Shown here piece by piece: positions 8,532 through 21,150 of a DNA stretch of 64,000 nucleotides (position 1 is the first letter of the stretch; every line of letters starts with the position of its first letter). The stretch is from Petunia secreta (taxonomy: Eukaryota; Streptophyta; Magnoliopsida; Solanales; Solanaceae): NCBI GenBank assembly GCA_029990175.1, contig JARKIP010000065.1:11288501-11352500 (forward strand), written 5' to 3'. The notes beneath the pieces are model-generated. The model saw only the letters and a list, made by a program, of their open reading frames with translations. It made no database searches and was not told where the DNA came from. The translations under genes and the position numbers were made by a program.

Positions 8532-10250
8532 ATGTCTACAGAAGGCGAAGATTTTGTTAAGAGTGCCCTTGCTACTATCCTTGCTAAATTGGATAGTATG
8601 AACTTGAGGATTGAAAGCCTTGAGAGGGTGAACTCTAGTGCTCTAGTTGAGCAAGGGACTTCCAATGTCCAATCGGAGAAAGGGACCCCGAGTGTCCAAG
8701 TTGAGAAAGGGACCCCGAGTGTCCAAGTTGAAGTCTCAAGTACTCCTAACTTTACCCCGGAGCAAGTTAGCCATGTCATCGAATTGCTCAATCAACAACG
8801 GGTAAAGGAGGACTGAGAGAGAATTGATCAAATGTTGGGCAATACCCAACGAACGGGCATTCCCCGTATCTTGGACAACCCCCCAAGAAACATTCCACTA
8901 CCAAGACCCATCCGAAATGTGCAACCTCTTGAGCAAGTCGATGAAGCTCAAGAAGGGGAGGAAGCCGATTATGGTGATGACATGTATGGGTTTGATGATC
9001 ACTTTCAACCGAGGCGAGGTATGAATTGGGGTCAAAATGTGTATCGAGGTAGGGGCCGAGGTCGAGGGCCACCTATGGGGTATGTTGGAGGGAATGCGAG
9101 GAGGGAGTATGGTGTGAATGAAGATCACTATGGGGGCCAACCAGAGCCTTTCCGTGGGGGTCATGACAACACCAACCTCAATAGTGTGAAGCTTAATCTC
9201 CCAACCTTTAAAGGGAATTGTGATCCGAGTGCCTACATTGAATGGGTACTACTCATGGAAAGGATGTTTGACACAAATGACATGACCGATGACAAGAAGG
9301 GAACTTATGCTATTTCATCCTTTGAGTCCTATGCATCTACTTGGTGGGAATCCGTCAAAAGATCAAGGAGAAGAGCGGGAATTCCCGTGAATGTGGGTTG
9401 GAATGACTTGAAGGGTATCATGACTATCAAGTACATCACTCCAAGATATCGTCAAGAACAACTCAAGAAACTTTATGAGTTGAAGCAAGGTGTCAAGACG
9501 GTGCATGAATATTATGATGAGTTTGAAAGAACTCGAATGGCCTTGGATATGGACACCGAAGATGAGGAGCAAGTCGTGATCCATTTCATGAATGGGTTGA
9601 GCTATGGTATAGCTTTACAATTGAGATTGCATGCTTATCTTTCACTTCAAGAAGTCCTTGATGCCGCTATTCAAGCCGAGCAATGGCTTGACAAAGAAAA
9701 GTCCAACCGTTACAAGAGCAACACTTCTACTTCCATGAACAAGCCAAAGGATTGGAAAAATCCTACTCCCAATGCAAGATTCACAAGTGCGAGTGGCCCT
9801 AGCGGAGCAAGTGTTAGCAAAGATGTAAAGAAGCTGTTTGAGAAGTACACACCCAATGTTGGAGGTAATTCTAAAACCCAATTGAATACTCCTACTTCTT
9901 CTTCCATTCAATGTCACAAATGCAAGGGATATGGGCACTTTGCTAAGGAATGTCCTACGAAAAGGACCATGGTTGTTGTTGGCGATAGTGCTTATGAACA
10001 AGAGAGTGAGCCGGAGGGAGATGAGGGAGTAGAGGGAGATGAGGGAGTAGAGGAGGATGATCAAGATGACACGGTGGAGGATGAGGAACCTCATACTTTT
10101 CTAGTTGTGAGGAGGAGCTTAGGAGCTATGATTGTGGAGGATAGCGAAACCTTGCAAAGGGAAAACCTTTTCCATGCTAGGTGTCGTGTCAAGGATGTTG
10201 TGTGCTCTATGATCATTGACTCAGGGAGTTGTACTAATGTTGTGAGTTAA
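8532..10250 (+). pseudogene. gag: R5 gag and start of protease, two in-frame stops
   Basis: The start is ATG at 8532 (MSTEGEDF), directly after the acceptor-like site. The N-terminal segment has a duplicated EKGTPSVQVE unit and is closed by TGA at 8814-8816. The same frame resumes at once with LGN/GIP-type linker units, an RGRGRGRGPP patch, and the capsid core (LPTFKGNCDP, YASTWWESVKRSRRR, YRQEQLKKLYELKQG). An intact CCHC knuckle follows (CHKCKGYGHFAKEC, near 9912), then an acidic tract and the start of protease with IIDSGS. A TAA at 10248-10250 falls where sister copies have CAA. Gag would form the particle and bind RNA. Two single-base losses make this copy inactive without readthrough. Confidence 0.9.
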
Positions 10251-13200
10251 TCTCTTATAACCCAATTGAAATTGCCTACCGTGAAGCACCCCAAGCCATA
10301 TCGATTCCAATGGCTTAGTGAATGTGGGGAGTTAAAGGTAGTGAAGCAAGCAATGATCAAGTTCAAAATGGGTAGTTATGTGGATGAACACTTGTTCGAC
10401 GTGGTGCCCATGCAAGCTTGCCACCTTCTCTTTGGAAGGCCTTGGCAATTTGATCGACAAGCGGTTCATGACGGGCGTGTCAACACTTACACGCTCCAAC
10501 ATGAAGGAAGGAAATTTGTGTTGAAGCCCCTAACTCCCAAACAAGTGTGTGATGACTACAATCGAATGCGGGAGTTGAGGGAAGCGACAAAGGCCAAGTC
10601 AATCATGGAGGCTAGCCCTTTGTCCAAAAGTATGGTGGCAATCCCACCTACTTCATCTACCGGTGGCATATGTGCCATGATGCAACCGGGCGAGGTCCTA
10701 AGAGGAAATGATGGCACCAAGTTTCTCCTATGCCTAGTGCACAAAGGTATGATCCTTAACTCTAATTGTGATTATTCTTCTAACCCTTTGCCTAGTGTGT
10801 TTGAGAATGTCTTGAAGGATTTTGGGGACATGTGCCCGGATGAGATGCCGGATGGACTACCTCCTTTGAGGGGTATTGAACACCAAATAGACTTTGTCCC
10901 GGGATCCAAAATCCCAAACAAGCCGGCTTATAGGAGCAATCCGGAGGATACAAGAGAATTGCAAAAGCAATTGTCCTTGTGCCGTACCCGTGATCCTTGT
11001 TCCCAAAAAGGATGGCACTTGGAGGATGTGCGTTGATTGTCGGGCCGTGAACAAAATAACGGTAAAGTACCGTCATCCCATTCCCCGACTTGATGATATG
11101 TTAGATGAATTAAGTGGTTCATGTGTGTTTAGCAAAATTGACCTTAGGTCCGGCTACCATCAAATCCGGATGAAACCCGGTGATGAATGGAAGACCGCAT
11201 TCAAGACCAAGTTTGATCTCTATGAATGGTTGGTGATGCCCTTTGGGCTCTCGAATGCACCTAGCACTTTCATGAGGCTAATGAACCATGTTCTAGAGCC
11301 ATTCATCAACAAGTTTGTGGTCGTCTACTTTGACGATATATTGATCTATAGCAAATCAATAGACGACCATGTTGATCACCTTAGGCAAGTCCTTGAAAAG
11401 TTGAGAGCCGAAAAGCTCTATGCTAATTTTAAAAAGTGTGCCTTTGGTGTTGAGAAGGTAGTCTTCCTTGGGTTTGTTGTGAGTGCCCAAGGAGTGGAGG
11501 TGGATGAGTCTAAGGTAGAGGCCATACGTGATTGGCCTACTCCTACTACCGTGACTCAAGTGAGGAGCTTTCATGGTCTTGCTAGTTTTTATAGACGATT
11601 TGTGAAAGACTTTAGCTCCATTGCCGCTCCACTCACCGAATTGGTGAAAAAAGACAACCCTTTTGTTTGGGGAGAGCCTCAAGAGAAGGCCTTCCAAGAA
11701 TTGAAAAGTAGGTTGAGTACCGCCCCGCTATTGCAATTGCCCGACTTCGGAAAGGCATTTGAGGTTGAATGTGATGCCTCGGGGGTGGGAATTGGTTGTG
11801 TTTTAATGCAAGATAGCAAACCCATCGCCTACTTTAGTGAGAAATTGAAAGGGGCCTCCTTGAATTACTCTACGTATGACAAGGAGTTGTATGCCCATCT
11901 GAGAGCCCTTGCCCATTGGCAACAATACCTTTGGCCTCGAGAATTTATCATCAAGAGTGACCATGAGTCACTCAAGCATCTAAGAGGCCAAGAGAAGCTC
12001 AATAAGAGACATGCCAAGTGGGTTGAATTCATTGAGTCTTTTCCCTATGTTACCCAATACAAGAAAGGGAAAGACAATGTTGTGGCGGATGCGCTTTCTA
12101 GAAAGTACGCTCTAGCCACCACCCTAGCCTCCAAGCTCATGGGTTTTGAGAGCATTAAATTGATGTATGCTCATGACCCTAAGCTAAAGAGCATTCATGA
12201 AGCTCTTGAGAAGGGGGAAAGGGTTGAGAAATACCAATGGGTTAATGGATATATCTTTAAAAATGGTAAAGTGTGTGTTCCCGAGTCCTCTTGGAGGGAA
12301 TTATTGATTCCTGAAGCTCATTGTGGGGGCTTGATGGGACACTTTGGGAGAAACAAGACCTTAGCCATTCTCATGGAGCAATTCCATTGGCCAAAGATGG
12401 GGGTTCAAGTTGAAAAGCTTTGCAAAAATTGCCTTGAGTGCAAGCATGCGAAATCTAAAGCTAACCCCCATAGTTTGTATACTCCCCTCCCCGTACCTAC
12501 TAGTCCGTGGGTCGATATATCAATGAATTTTGTGATGGGCTTGCCGCGGTCTAGGGGGGGCCATGATAGCATTTATGTTGTTGTGGATAGGTTCTCCAAA
12601 ATGGCTCACTTCATTCCTTGTAAGAAGTGTGATGATGCACAACATGTTGCCTCTTTTTTCATTGACAATGTCTTGAAATTGCATGGTGTGCCTCAAACCA
12701 TTGTAAGTGATAGGGACACCAAGTTCCTAAGCCACTTTTGGAGAAGTTTGTGGGGTGCCCTTGGCACCAAACTCTTGTTCTCTACGTCCCACCACCCACA
12801 AATGGATGGGCAAACCGAGGTGGTAAACCGGACTTTGGGTGCTCTTCTAAGGGCCATGACCCGAGGTAAGGCCGGGACGTGGGTTGAAAAATTACCCCTC
12901 ATGGAGTTTGCCTACAATCGTACTTTGCATAGCTTGATTGGCATGACTCCATTTGAATGTGTGTATGGTTTTAATCCCTTGTTTCCCCTTGATCTAACCC
13001 CTTTGCCAAGGGAAATGGTTGCTAATTTTGAAGGGAAAAGCCCAGCAAAGGCTATGATTGAGCTCCATGCTAAAGCCAAGAAGAACTTGGAGGAAGTCTA
13101 TACCAAGGTTGCTTCCAAGAAGAACAAGGGAAGGAAGAAGCTTAAGCTCAAAAAGGGAGATTGGGTATGGGTGCACTTCCGCAAAGAAAGGTTTCCAAAC

Positions 13201-13650
13201 CTTAGGAAAGGGAAGTTGGCACCCCGTGGAGATGGTCCTTTTCAAGTGCTTTCCAAGATCAACAACAACGCCTATGTGATTGATCTACCCGGTAAGTACA
13301 ATGTGTCTAATACTTTTTATGTGACTGACTTGACCCCTTGTGATGTTGGAGATGGTGATGCCGGAGAGGAGGAAGCCATGGTTTCGAGGACGAAACCTTC
13401 TCAAGAAGGGGAGGATGATGCGGGGCATATGACCTCGAGGCCGTTCACTAGGAGTCAAGCTAATTTGATTCAAGACACCCATCTTCACTTGACTTGGAGG
13501 GACATGGAAGGAGGCTCCGAGAGTAGCTCGAGGATCATGCTTTTGAGTACCATGGATGGAGGAACACTTGGGCTCCAAGGGGATCCACCCCAAGCTCATT
13601 TTGAGCCTCTTGCACAAGTTCCAGGAGGAGGCGGAGCGCCTCAAAGCTGA
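10251..13650 (+). pseudogene. pol: R5 pol (PR end, RT, RNase H, IN) with frameshift deletion
   Basis: Frame 1 continues to 11036 with protease and linker (CHLLFGRPWQFDRQ). A deletion of about 43 bp near 10970, relative to R8, removes the segment after RELQKQ and shifts the frame. The second frame, open from 10894, carries RT (FSKIDLRSGYHQIRMKPGDE, YFDD near 11335), RNase H (DASG near 11780), the integrase HHCC finger (12319-12450) and the core. The first catalytic acid of integrase is changed: MNF where sister copies read MDF (near 12526). The second D (SDRD) and the E (TEVVNR) remain. The last 235 bases run into the 3' LTR, encoding RPFTRSQANLIQD and ending in the first LTR dyad unit. Confidence 0.9.
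13404..13415 (+). other. R5 polypurine tract
   Basis: aagaaggggagga directly before TGATG of the 3' LTR, and also part of the pol reading frame. Confidence 0.85.
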
Positions 13651-14219
13651 GGCGGAGTGCCTACCAAAAAGCAGAGAGCTGAGCAGAAGAAGGCGGAGTG
13701 CCTCATCCTGAGGCGGAGCGCCTCATCAGCTGGAGGCGGAGCACCTCATCCTGAGGCGGAGTGCCTCTCCCTGTTTCAGCATGCGGGATATTTTACTACT
13801 TTTTGCATGAACTACCAACTATAGCCCTGCGTGGCCTTATTTGTTTTAACCCACTTTGGGGGTACGTTAGACCTTTTAGTATGACTAAGTGAAGCCTATA
13901 AATACTTCACTTAGCCTCCTCAAACATTAGCTTACCTTGAATTTTATGAATGATGAAAAGAATCTATCTCTTGTTTGGAGAACCCTTTGTCTTGGTTGCT
14001 TGAATTCACTAGTGGAACCTAGTTTAGTCTTGAACCGAAAATCCGATCATTCTACTTGCGAGGCCCGGGTGCGACTCGAGGGTGGTTGCATAGTGTAGGT
14101 CCTTCTTGACACCGATACGAGGGTATCTCGGGATAAGTTCCCCGGGGTTACTTCGTAGGGAGTTCGGGTAGTGTCTCGCTCTCTATCTTTATTTTCCGCG
14201 TTTAGTTTGATCCTTATCA
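13416..14219 (+). repeat. R5 3' LTR (804 bp)
   Basis: Near-identical to 6666-7449 but with six instead of five AGGCGGAGCGCCT units (13628-13760), which explains the extra 20 bp. Ends TTATCA, followed by the acgat duplication. Confidence 0.93.
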
Positions 14220-14251
14220 ACGATGCTAGAGTCTTTAGTTGGGGAGAGGTT

Positions 14252-14816
14252 TGTATTGGGTAAAATAGCACTTGCATGCATGGAACCTCGGGCGTATGGT
14301 TAAAGGCACATTCTTATGAAGATTCGTGAGATGATCGAGAAGCAGGCAGCTTAATTCTTTGAGTGAATCTCCCAGTTAGGATCCAACACATGCTTCGGTA
14401 TAGGGTTACCTCGGCTAGACGAGTGTTCACCTCCGGGAGGCAAGTAACGCAATCCTCGGGGAGTGGTTACATTTTAGTGGAAGATCAGCCGCACAATTCA
14501 TGCCCATTAGTTCAACATTTAATGGGAGAAAATGTGGGCAAGGCCACGATCTGAACGCCGGATTGAGGTCTTAATCATCCTCAACCTAGTGAATTGTAAA
14601 GAGTACTTCACTTACTTTTTAAAGTCATTCAGAAATACTTACAGAAACTCTGTCTATTTGTAATCTCATAATAGTTATTATTTGAATCATATTTTCGTTC
14701 TTATTGTTCAATTGTCTTCACTGAATTACTATCCTTTTAGCAACTTTGATGCAGTATAATATTTATAAACCCCTTACAAATTCGATTGATTGTCCTAATT
14801 TGATTTAACCAATACA
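14252..14816 (+). repeat. R4 5' LTR (565 bp)
   Basis: Starts TGTATTGGGTAAAATAGC and ends AATACA. Aligns along its length with 24481-25057; the TG start is TA in the 3' copy. Confidence 0.88.
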
Positions 14817-14819
14817 AAT

Positions 14820-14837
14820 TGGCACCGTCTGTAGGGA
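14820..14837 (+). other. R4 primer binding site, Tat type
   Basis: TGGCACCGTCTGTAGGGA three bases after the LTR. This TGGC-CCGT-TGTGGGA form is usual in Tat-lineage elements. I do not assign the tRNA with confidence. Confidence 0.7.
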
Positions 14838-14839
14838 TT

Positions 14840-16700
14840 AAGAAATTACGCTTTGTTGTACGATACAATTTTTCATGTTTGCATTATTGGTTCTTGATGA
14901 TTGTTGATAACGAAGATACCGTTAATGGAAACCAACCACCCCCCAATTGGAAAACAAATGGTGGAGCATTTGTGCCACCACTTCCACCTCCTCCTCCTCC
15001 TCCTTCTCCAGTTGGCCCTTCTTCATCGGGGTCGAATGCTACATTTCATGCTTACGTTATGAACATTTTGCAACAAATTCAGGGGCAGCTTGTTAAGCAA
15101 GCAAGCAACAACGCAGAATTTTGTAGTTAATTGGAAAATATTTTGATTGGAAATAATCCTACCCTTACCAATAGTGCACCCATGGCTCCAACTGGAGGCA
15201 TCCCGAACTTCGTTCCTACGGGTGCAAAAACAAGGGGACCTCCTAATGGGGCTACATCTAGAGGCTCGGATACTGCTCCACATGTCAATCTGCCCTTCGA
15301 AACGGTTCCCACAATGGCGAAAACAAGCGCATCGGTAGACCTTGAGAAGTGGAAAAGGTAGTTCGAAGCCCAATTCGAAAAATAGCTCGAAAACGTCTCT
15401 GGGGTAAGGAAGACTCTAAGAGCTTTAGATATTGATAAATGTAGGCAGCTAGCTTACAAGCCCGAGGCTGCCCTGACGCCCATCAAAACACTTTAAGATG
15501 CAGATCCTAAAGAAATATGACGATACGAACGACCCTGTTAAAAACGTGACTGAGTTCCTGGTTATGGTGAAGGGCAACGATCTGACCCCGGTCGAGAAGG
15601 AGTCCATATTCTTGAAAATTTTTGAAGATACTTTGGAATAAGGAGCATTGTGCTGGTATGTGCATCTACCTTTCGAGTCTATCTCAAATGAGCTGGCTGA
15701 TTTATTCATTAAAGCTCATACCAGATCACAAAAGATCCTCACGTGGAAGGAGGATATCTTCAAGGTTAAACAATTGTTCCGGGAGCCTATCAAGAACTTC
15801 TTCGAGCACTTCCAATCAGAGTGAATAAAGTCGCCAACAATGGATTACAATTTGGAAATCATGGCATTCGAAAAGAATATAAATGATAGCAACTCCAAAG
15901 TTGTTGCCGAGTTAGAAGAAGAATTTCAGTAATGGCAAGCTCAAAAATGGGAAGACTTGCACGATAGAGCTACTGCCAAAGTAAGACTTGAGAAAGAAGC
16001 ATCGATAGCAGCTGGTTGAGGCTCTAGTTATAGAAATCTCCCCGAATTTCCCCGATGCGCCGAGGCACCATGTGGAAACTCGAAAAGATGGTGTGACCCT
16101 TTCAACTCACACAAACAACACATGAGTGAAAAACTCGAGGGACAGCATGTGAGCCAACGACTCGGAGGAATGGTTAATGCAAATGTTAATCAAAAGAATG
16201 CTACTCGGCCTTCCTTAGTATCTAAGGATAATGATTTGCCTCGAGTTTTAGACTACAATTTCGACATATCAAACGCGATGTTTGTGAACGCATTAAAAAG
16301 GATGACTAATCAAGGGGTAAGACTCCCAAAGGATATGAGAACGGTCCATGGGATGAGGGACCACAACCTCTATTGCAATTTTCATTTTGTTACGCCTCAA
16401 GTTGGCCGATTTGCTGAAGAAGGGCATGTTAAAAGAATATCTGACTGACAAAGGCAAGCAGAACATTGCAAAGAATAGAGGGGATGGACAACCACCATAT
16501 GCCCCATCTCCCAGGAGGTTTGTGAATGTTATAACAGAGGGCTCAGAGGTAAACATGCAAAGTTTTCCGCTGTGACGATGTTTACAAAGCTCTCCATTAC
16601 GATCGAGAAAAGAACTCGAATTGGAGGATCGTTTAAATAAATTTTTTTTGATGATGATGACTGTGATGGGATGATGTTTCCCTATCATAAGGGTTTGTTC
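14840..16700 (+). pseudogene. gag: R4 gag, heavily interrupted
   Basis: The N-terminal part has a proline run (PPLPPPPPPPSP, near 14980) and QQIQGQLVKQ. A stop at 15128-15130 is followed by open frames to 15361, then only fragments. Near 15780-15900 are traces of the capsid-type region. Near 16360-16560 the C-terminal segment LADLLKKGMLKEYLTDKGKQ aligns with the equivalent part of R6 Gag (LLNKGYLKDLLNDKEKQ), where it follows a YCNFH zinc-binding-like motif. Many stops; non-functional. Confidence 0.7.
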
Positions 16701-17000
16701 ATTATGTTGAGAATCAACAACTCAGACATCAAACGGGTGTTGATTGACCCCGGTAGCTCAGTGAACATTATATGCTACGGGGCAGTAAAAAAATATGGTC
16801 GAAGAAACTTATCATCCCGAAGTCAACAGACTTGACTCTCTTCAACAACTCGACGGAGAAAATACTGGGTGAGATAACGCTCATTACATATGCTGAAGGA
16901 GTTGTGAAAGAAACCATGTTCCAGGTTATGCCCAAGGACGTGGCATAAATATGATCCTCGGAAGCCGTGCCATCTACTCTTCACCAAAGCAATAAATTCC
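16700..17000 (+). pseudogene. R4 protease remnant
   Basis: The segment IKRVLIDPGSSVNII (near 16725-16770) is the aspartic protease active-site region, with D-P-G where D-S-G or D-T-G is usual; Tat-lineage proteases often show DPGSS or DGGSS here. The frame breaks soon after. Confidence 0.65.
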
Positions 17001-17239
17001 TACTCCTTGGGGAGTTTGTTCAATCCAAAGTAGGCAACGAGTAGCTAGAGAATGTTATTCGGATTGCTTGACGAGTGGATTCGTCCCGAGTGGACCATCA
17101 AAAAAGTAATCAATACACCCGGGGTGTGACGAAAATGGAGGTTTGGCTCTTAAAGTGGATCCCCAAGGAGGATTGGTGGAAAAGATCCTGATGTATATCC
17201 AACAGCCTCGGAAGCAGAAAGCCAAGGACTCTACCATCG

Positions 17240-18690
17240 AGGAGTTGGAATCCTTTGCGCTATCAAAGAAATTTAAAGACTAGAAGGTGTTCGTCGGCTC
17301 GGAGTTTGACTCTGAGTCAAAGAAAGCTGTTGTAGAGTTATTGAAGCCCAGTGATGACTGTTTTGCATGGTCCCATGCTGATATTGTTGGGATCGATCTG
17401 GAGATTATGACATAAAAGCTTAGTGTGGACCCTCACCATACTCCAGTGAAGCAAAAGAAGAGGCCACATGCTGGCGTAAGAAGAATGGTGATCAAAGATG
17501 AAATAAAGAAACTGCTTGAGAATGACTTCGTGAGGGAGGTCAAGTACCCTGAATGCCTCGCCAACGTAGTGGTTGTGCCAAAGAAGAATTATAAGTTGAG
17601 AGTGTGCGTGAATTATACATATTTGGACCAAGCTTGCCCAAAACATTCATATCTATTGCCATAAATAGATAGGTTAATAGATTCCACGGTTGGACGCAAT
17701 TTGTTAACCTTCTTGGATGTATATATACGGTACCACCAAATCTTGATGGATTCGAAGGATGAAGAAAAGACTTCATTCATAACTGATCGAGGCACGTATT
17801 GCTACAAGGTGATGCCCTTCGGACTCAAGAATGCTGGAGCAACATACCAAAGGCTAGTGTGTCGAATGTTCAAAGATTACATTGGGATGTCAATGGAAGT
17901 TTACATAAACAACATGCTAGTCAAATGGGTTTGGATGGAGGATCATCTAAGTCACTTGAAGGAAGCTTTTTCCATTTTGAGGCAATACAACATGAAACTG
18001 AACCCCGAGAAGTATGCATTTGGGGTGGGTTGGGGAAATTTTTTGGGGTTTCATCATCTCCGAACGTGGCATAGAGGCGAACCCTGAAAATATTAGAGCC
18101 ATCGAAGAAATCCCTGAGGTGCTCTCGGGAACTAAAGAAGTTCAACGCTTAACCGGACGAATCGCTGCCTTGAGTAGGTTCATCTCGAGGTCCTCATAGC
18201 GATGCAACAAATTCTTCTCCATTCTGAAGAAGAATACTACATTTGAATGGACCCCAAAGTGCAGAGAAGCATTGATGGAGTTGAAGCACTATTTGGCTAA
18301 TGCGCTGTTGCTTGCCAAGCCAAAATATGGAGAAATATTGTTGGTTTACTTGGTTGTGTACGAGGAGTCCATGAGTGCGGTCCTGGCTCGTGAGGAGGAT
18401 GGGAACCAACAACCAATCCTTTATGTGAGCAAGACACTCCTTGATGCTGAAACCAGATACCCCCATCTAGAAAAATTTGCACTTGCCCTACTTGTCATTG
18501 CTCGGAAACTTTAGCATTATTTTCAATATCATCCTATAGCCATAGTTACATCCTTCCTCTTGAGGAATATATTGCACAAGTCTGAGTTGTCGAAGAGGTT
18601 ATCTAAATAGGCGATTGAGTTGAATGAATATGACATTACTTATCAGCCCCAAATAGCCATAAAGTCCCAAGTGTTGTCGGACTTCGTGGC
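17240..18690 (+). pseudogene. pol: R4 reverse transcriptase and RNase H, inactive
   Basis: RT fragments are HAGVRRMVIKDEIKKLLEND, VVVPKK and RVCVNYTYLDQACPK (17425-17664), then, after a stop, the palm with KVMPFGLKNAGATYQRLV (17701-18087). The catalytic pair is lost: YINNMLV near 17905 where an active RT has YIDD. A 1-bp shift near 18040 moves the frame to GIEANPENIRAIEEIPE and QRLTGRIAALSRFISRSS. RNase H follows with LVYLVVYEESMSAVLAREED, TLLDAETRYPHLEK and EYDITYQPQIAIKSQVLSDFVAD, ending near 18690. Confidence 0.85.
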
Positions 18691-19130
18691 TGATATTAGT
18701 GTTAAGATTCTCCCCGAGGCTAAATGGGAGAACTTAATGTCTAAGGGGCCAACATTTGAGGTTAGGAAACTCTACACGGATGGAGCTACTAATTCAAAAG
18801 GCTCGGAGCAAGGAATAGTTTTGCTGGCTCCCACTGGGGAAAAGATGAGGCATTCGATTAGGTTCAATAAAGTGACCAACAATGAGGCGGAGTATGAGGC
18901 TGCCGTAGCAGGATTGGAACTAGCCAAATAAATGGGAGTAGAAAGGATTGAGTTGAGATGCGACTCACAACTAGTGGTGAATCAAGTAGTCGGGGACTAC
19001 TCGGCTCGAGAGCCCAGGATCCAACAATTCCTAGCCGCAAGCTCAACAAATTTTTGCTATGTTTCAGTAATGGAGAATTCAACAGATACCACAAGAAAAA
19101 ATTGCTGAGGCCGATGCCTTAGCAAATCTA
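18690..19130 (+). pseudogene. R4 second (archaeal-type) RNase H
   Basis: LYTDGATNSKGS, NNEAEYEA and RCDSQLVVNQV supply the D, E, D acids of an additional RNase H domain. The presence of both RNase H domains places the element in the Tat/Ogre branch. A stop (taa) at 18929-18931 interrupts it. Confidence 0.8.
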
Positions 19131-19189
19131 GGCTCGGTCGTCGAAGAAGAACACTCGGGGAGTGATTCAATCGTTCGGCTGCTCTCATC

Positions 19190-20475
19190 TGCTGTGGAAA
19201 GCATTAAGTTGGATGTTCATTCACCGAGCAATACTTGGGATTGGCAAACCAAGTTTATCTCCTATACTTGGACACAGGGACTCTTCCAATGGATAAGAAG
19301 GATGCCAAAAAGCACAGAACGCAAGTAGTCACCTACTCAATTATTCAGGGGCAACTGCACAAGAAGTTGTATTGCGGACCGATTGCCAAATGTTTAGGTC
19401 CGGGAGAAGTCAGTATGTAATGAGAGAAGTGAACGACGGTGAGTGTGGTAACCACTCAGGAGGTGAAGTCCTAGAACCTAAATTACTTGGGGAAGGTAAT
19501 TATTAGCCCAAAATTATCGCAGGCGCTAAGTCCTTTATCAAAAGATGTGACAAGTGCCATCGACACGCTCGAATAATTCACCAATAAGTCGAGTCTCTAC
19601 ATTCGATCGTGTTGTCATGGCCCTCTACGAAGTGGGGGATGGATATAATTGGACCACTTCTAAAAGCTAAAGGCAGTGTTGGTTTATCCTAGTGCTGACT
19701 GATTACTTTACCAAATGGGTAAAGCAGTGTCTTTTGCTCGAGTTAGACAGACCGAGGTAATTTGTTTCTTCTAGAAGAACATCATTTGTCAGTTCGTTGT
19801 CCCGAGAGAGATAATATGTGACAATTGCCCGCAATTTATCGGCTTGAATGTCACAACTTTTCTTAATAAATTGAGAATCAAAGGATTGTTTTAACTCCAT
19901 ATCATTCAAGTGCGAATGGTCAAGCTGAATCTTCGAACAAGGTGATTATCGAGAATATCAAAAAAAGGCTTGATGATGCAAAAGGTCCGTGGCATGATGA
20001 TTTGTTCGGGTATTTTGGGCAATGCGAACTACTGTATAGAATAGAATGGGTGAATCTCCATTTTCTCTAGCCTATGGGATTGACTCTTTGATTCTTGTCC
20101 TAGTTGGCGAACCTAGCCTTTAATATGCACATCCAACATAAGAGTCAAATCAGCAAGCACGTGCGGGAGCTAGACTAACTTGAAGGCCGACGAGAGATGG
20201 CTTTCGTTCGGCTGACAGCCGAAAAGAGGCAAATCAAGGCCTACCTTAATAGGAAGGCAAGACTCAAGGCCTTCAAAGTTGAAGATTATATGTTGAGAGC
20301 CTCGAACCAAACAACCAAAGAGAAAAATGTTGGCAAGCTTACTGCAAATAGGGAAGGACCTTATCATATTAAAGAAATCATTGGAAATGGATCTTATCAG
20401 TTGGAGGACATGGAAGGCAAGATAGAACCCTCGTATTGGAATATTTTCAATTTGAAGCGGTATTACTATTGACAC
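19190..20475 (+). pseudogene. R4 integrase, fragmented
   Basis: Fragments: the zinc-finger neighbourhood (LHKKLYCGPIAKCLGPGE, 19235-19420), a core trace with CDNCPQFIG near 19818, the E region near 19920 in another frame (HSSANGQAES-like), and the C-terminal region MAFVRLTAEKRQIKAYLNRK ... VGKLTANREGPYHIKEIIGN ending NLKRYYY (20197-20472), which is open. Overall integrase is destroyed by stops and small shifts. Confidence 0.72.
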
Positions 20476-21150
20476 CGAGGTACATTACCTCATGTCTATG
20501 AATTTTAACCTACAACCCGAGCTACAATCGCTCTAATGATTAGGTCGAATAATTCAAATGACCCCTAATTTTTTTTGCTTGACCTTTTCAGGGAGCGGAG
20601 GGAATGAAGTACAGTGCTCAGGTCCTCACTATTAGCACCTGAACACTGGGGGATTAGATGGGATGGTGTGCAGTAAAGATCAACTCAAAGCCTCTCATAC
20701 CGGGGACTTTAAGCGGACCCAAAGACTAGCTAGCAATCTTGCACCGAAAACTCTCTCCTAAAGATTAGCTTAGTATCATTGCCTTTTTCGCCTGATAGTG
20801 GCTTTATTTCAAAATTTGCCAAAATCTAACCATGACTTGATTTCATGTAAATGCCAATTACGGCTCATCAATGAAAAGAACTTGGTTCAACATCTCTTTG
20901 CATTGATATCTAACTTTCGAAGTTATAACCTGCAATAGTTTGGGAATGAGACGTTGTTCTAAACTAGCATCGGTTTGTTACAAATTTTGATTAAGTCCTT
21001 CAAGCAAAAACTATTCTAAGTGTTCTGTCGCGCTTTAAAAAAAAAGTAAAGACTAACACATGAAAAGAAAAACTAAACTTCATTGAAAAGCTTGTAGGCC
21101 TCAAAATTTGTTTATATATTAAGGTCCGTAGACAATAGCAAAAACAAAAG
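20476..21150. other. R4 spacer between pol and antisense gene
   Basis: About 675 bp with no supported ORF. It contains a cactgggggattagatggg stretch near 20645, of the kind that follows pol in Tat-lineage elements. Confidence 0.5.

Larger units (their letters stand above)
6666..14219 (+). mobile_element. R5: complete CRM-like chromovirus, TSD acgat
   Basis: Two LTRs (6666-7449 and 13416-14219), initiator-Met PBS, gag-pol in order, PPT, and a perfect 5-bp target duplication acgat at 6661-6665 and 14220-14224. The LTRs look about 97-98% alike by eye apart from one extra motif unit in the 3' copy, so the insertion is fairly young. The coding region carries two stops and a frameshift deletion. 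The element sits in the R3 interior. Confidence 0.95.

Noticed and set aside
9642..10094. 150-codon minus frame opposite R5 gag
   Set aside because: A shadow of the acidic and zinc-knuckle coding region; hydrophobic content results from reversing Asp/Glu-rich codons.
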